From the NCBI GenBank assembly GCA_016786595.1, contig JAEUWB010000018.1, forward strand, positions 19,239 to 83,238: 64,000 nt of DNA. The letters are read 5' to 3'. A program made the position numbers and the translations under genes. Under the pieces are notes generated by a model. It had not been told where the DNA came from. It searched no databases and saw only the letters and a program-made list of their open reading frames with translations. The first letter of the stretch is position 1, and the number at the start of each line of letters is the position of its first letter. This document shows positions 62,569 to 64,000 of this stretch, in pieces. The stretch comes from a bacterium (GTDB lineage: Bacteria > Bdellovibrionota_C > UBA2361 > SZUA-149 > JAEUWB01).

Positions 62569-62584
62569 GGCATGGGGTTACTTT
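62569..62584 (+). repeat. Dispersed GGGGTTACTTT motif, single copy
   Basis: GGCATGGGGTTACTTT on the plus strand, a variant of the motif at 20.6 and 54.2 kb, in the gap after paralogue 2. Confidence 0.55.
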
Positions 62585-62746
62585 CCTGATGAACGAAGAA
62601 ATTGCTAAATTCTTGGGCAAAAATGCTTGATGTATACAAGATCGGGTAGTTGAAAACTATGATTTCTAGGGGAACTAGTATATTATATTTGCGGAATGGA
62701 AATTGCATAAGATTAAGGGCCCAAGCAGATATAAGGACACCTACTT

Positions 62747-64000
62747 TTGAGATTACTTCATAAACTAATTTTTACCGTTCTAAGCGTTCTGCCTCTTTCT
62801 GTCGCAACTGCCCAGGATTGGGATGTGGTGCAGGTGCTTCCGCCAGCAAATGGATTTGGGACAGCAAGTATTTTTGATATTAATAATACAGGAACAATTG
62901 CTGGCACAGCTTGCGATGCTCCAAGCTGCATTGGATCGGCTCCAATAATTCATCAGAATTCTACATCTGTCTTTTTAGATCATCCAATTCAAAATACCGA
63001 AGCTTTTGGTATTAACAATAACAACACGGTAGTTGGTTATACCTGGGACGCAGGTGTACAAGCTAATGTCGCTGAAAAATGGGATAGTAATGGAATTAGA
63101 TCTCATATTGGGCAGTATCAAAATTTTACTGACACTTATGCCATCGACGTTAATGATTCTGGTGTTGTGATTGGTCGCTCTTTTGACAGAAACACCAATC
63201 AGCAAGCTGCTTGGGTTTGGGAGAATGGGGTGTTTAGGGGACTTGCGCCTTCAAGGGAGAATTTTACGTGTATCCCTAGCGCCATCAATAATTCAAACAT
63301 TATAGTTGGGACATGTAGGTCAGAGAATCCCTTCCAATCATACGCGGTAGCATGGTTATCAGATAATACTGTTCACGAATTACAAGGCCCTGCCGGCGCA
63401 ATTTTTCAGAGTTATGCATATGGTATTAACAATAGCGGTGAAATAGTGGGTAACCTAAATAATTTAAATACCAGCCCTTCTTATAGTGAAAATGGTTATT
63501 TCTGGAGCAATTATACTGCAATGCCAATAATGCTTGCCATTCCTTCACGAGAAGCTAATGGAACTAGATTTCGCGCAACAAAATCAGCGGCAACAGCAAT
63601 TAATGACTTGGGAAATATTTCTGGCACTTTTACGGCAATTCAAACAGGAGGAGACATTGTCAGGGCTTTTTTTTGGAATTCTTATAATACGCATTGGAAC
63701 GACATTGGTATCATTGCCCAACGCAAATCTACTCTTTCTAGTTTTTATCAAACATCGCGTATAAATAATTGCAATCAAATTTTACTTGGTAACCCCTACG
63801 ATATTAGGGAAAATATTGAGTTTGTTTACCTTAACCCAACCGGCTGCGTCTGTGGCGTAAACACGCAAGACGCAAACAATAATAAAATTATTGATTGCAT
63901 GGAGCCAACAGCTGCAACAAAGCCACCAGCGCCGGTAATAGGAGTAAAGGGGGCGAGAGTATTTGTTAATGTAGCAGTGCCACCACCGGGCATGGGGTAT
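62747..64000 (+). CDS. Secreted HAF-repeat protein (cut by window edge)
   Basis: 418 residues open to the right edge. It starts at TTG 62747 (AAGGA 9 bases upstream), with a signal peptide (LIFTVLSVLPLSVATAQ). Repeated blocks of the form A-x-x-I-N-N-x-G-x-I-V-G (for example FGINNNNTVVGY, YAIDVNDSGVVIGR, YGINNSGEIVGN and AINDLGNISGT) define the HAF family of beta-propeller-like repeats. A Cys-rich segment (NPTGCVCGVN) and a proline-rich region follow near the edge. Ligand unknown. Confidence 0.78.
   Translation, partial: MRLLHKLIFTVLSVLPLSVATAQDWDVVQVLPPANGFGTASIFDINNTGTIAGTACDAPSCIGSAPIIHQNSTSVFLDHPIQNTEAFGINNNNTVVGYTWDAGVQANVAEKWDSNGIRSHIGQYQNFTDTYAIDVNDSGVVIGRSFDRNTNQQAAWVWENGVFRGLAPSRENFTCIPSAINNSNIIVGTCRSENPFQSYAVAWLSDNTVHELQGPAGAIFQSYAYGINNSGEIVGNLNNLNTSPSYSENGYFWSNYTAMPIMLAIPSREANGTRFRATKSAATAINDLGNISGTFTAIQTGGDIVRAFFWNSYNTHWNDIGIIAQRKSTLSSFYQTSRINNCNQILLGNPYDIRENIEFVYLNPTGCVCGVNTQDANNNKIIDCMEPTAATKPPAPVIGVKGARVFVNVAVPPPGMGY

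Noticed and set aside
63975..63997. Further copy of the GGGGTTACTTT motif at the right edge
   Set aside because: GGGCATGGGGTAT resembles the start of the motif but lies inside coding sequence and lacks TTACTTT; probably chance.

Overview
The window reads as chromosomal DNA of an uncultured-type, AT-leaning Gram-negative bacterium. Alternative complex III, futalosine-route menaquinone genes, an IHF-alpha-like protein, Tad-like pilus proteins, an SpvB/RHS giant and FG-GAP proteins together suggest a delta-proteobacterial-grade lineage (Bdellovibrionota, SAR324, Myxococcota or similar). No rRNA or tRNA gene was seen, so the placement is inference only.

Layout. 1-2.1 kb: a cut-off secreted beta-helix-like gene and argS, both minus. 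2.4-10 kb: a complete actABCDEF operon (quinol-oxidising alternative complex III), with a dispersed repeat inserted in frame in the actE signal-peptide region. 10-15.3 kb: two GT-C-like membrane proteins around a secreted modular protein. 15.3-20.9 kb: a futalosine-hydrolase-like gene, two ECF sigma factors followed by a putative anti-sigma and a Spy/CpxP-like periplasmic protein, a response regulator, a CNNM/CorC protein and an Smr protein. 21-24 kb: thiolase, DOMON-like protein, HtpX. 24.2-31 kb: a 2070-residue SpvB/FG-GAP/RHS protein converging on a vapBC pair. 31-37 kb: lytic transglycosylase, a feoA-feoB operon with a 53-residue Cys-rich partner, and a secreted Ig/PKD-like protein. 37-44.9 kb: tetR, ihfA, thiC, the menaquinone genes mqnP and mqnD, a CDGSH protein, trmB, thyX and an mpg gene with an odd overlapping start. 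45.3-54.1 kb: FG-GAP protein, ssb, then the housekeeping run yceD-rpmF-plsX-fabG-acpP-nrdR-ribD-(Cys-rich protein)-ribBA. 54-64 kb: a DUF4143 gene remnant, a Ca2+/H+ antiporter, a Tad-like cluster with two large TadG-like paralogues around a Flp-like pilin, and a HAF-repeat protein cut by the right edge.

How it fits together. MqnB-like, MqnP and MqnD would make menaquinone, whose quinol feeds the alternative complex III. FeoAB would supply iron for the many heme and Fe-S proteins. The fab/pls genes feed phospholipid synthesis and rib genes feed flavin synthesis. Many products are exported (signal peptides, beta-propeller, PKD-like, RHS, Tad-like), which suggests a surface-active lifestyle.

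The less ordinary parts are mostly between genes: several families of palindromes and dispersed repeats, including a G-G-G-G-T-T-A-C-T-T-T motif in six copies; three stacked hairpins with apparent compensatory changes upstream of the ribBA unit; and a long polypyrimidine/polypurine hairpin between mqnP and mqnD.
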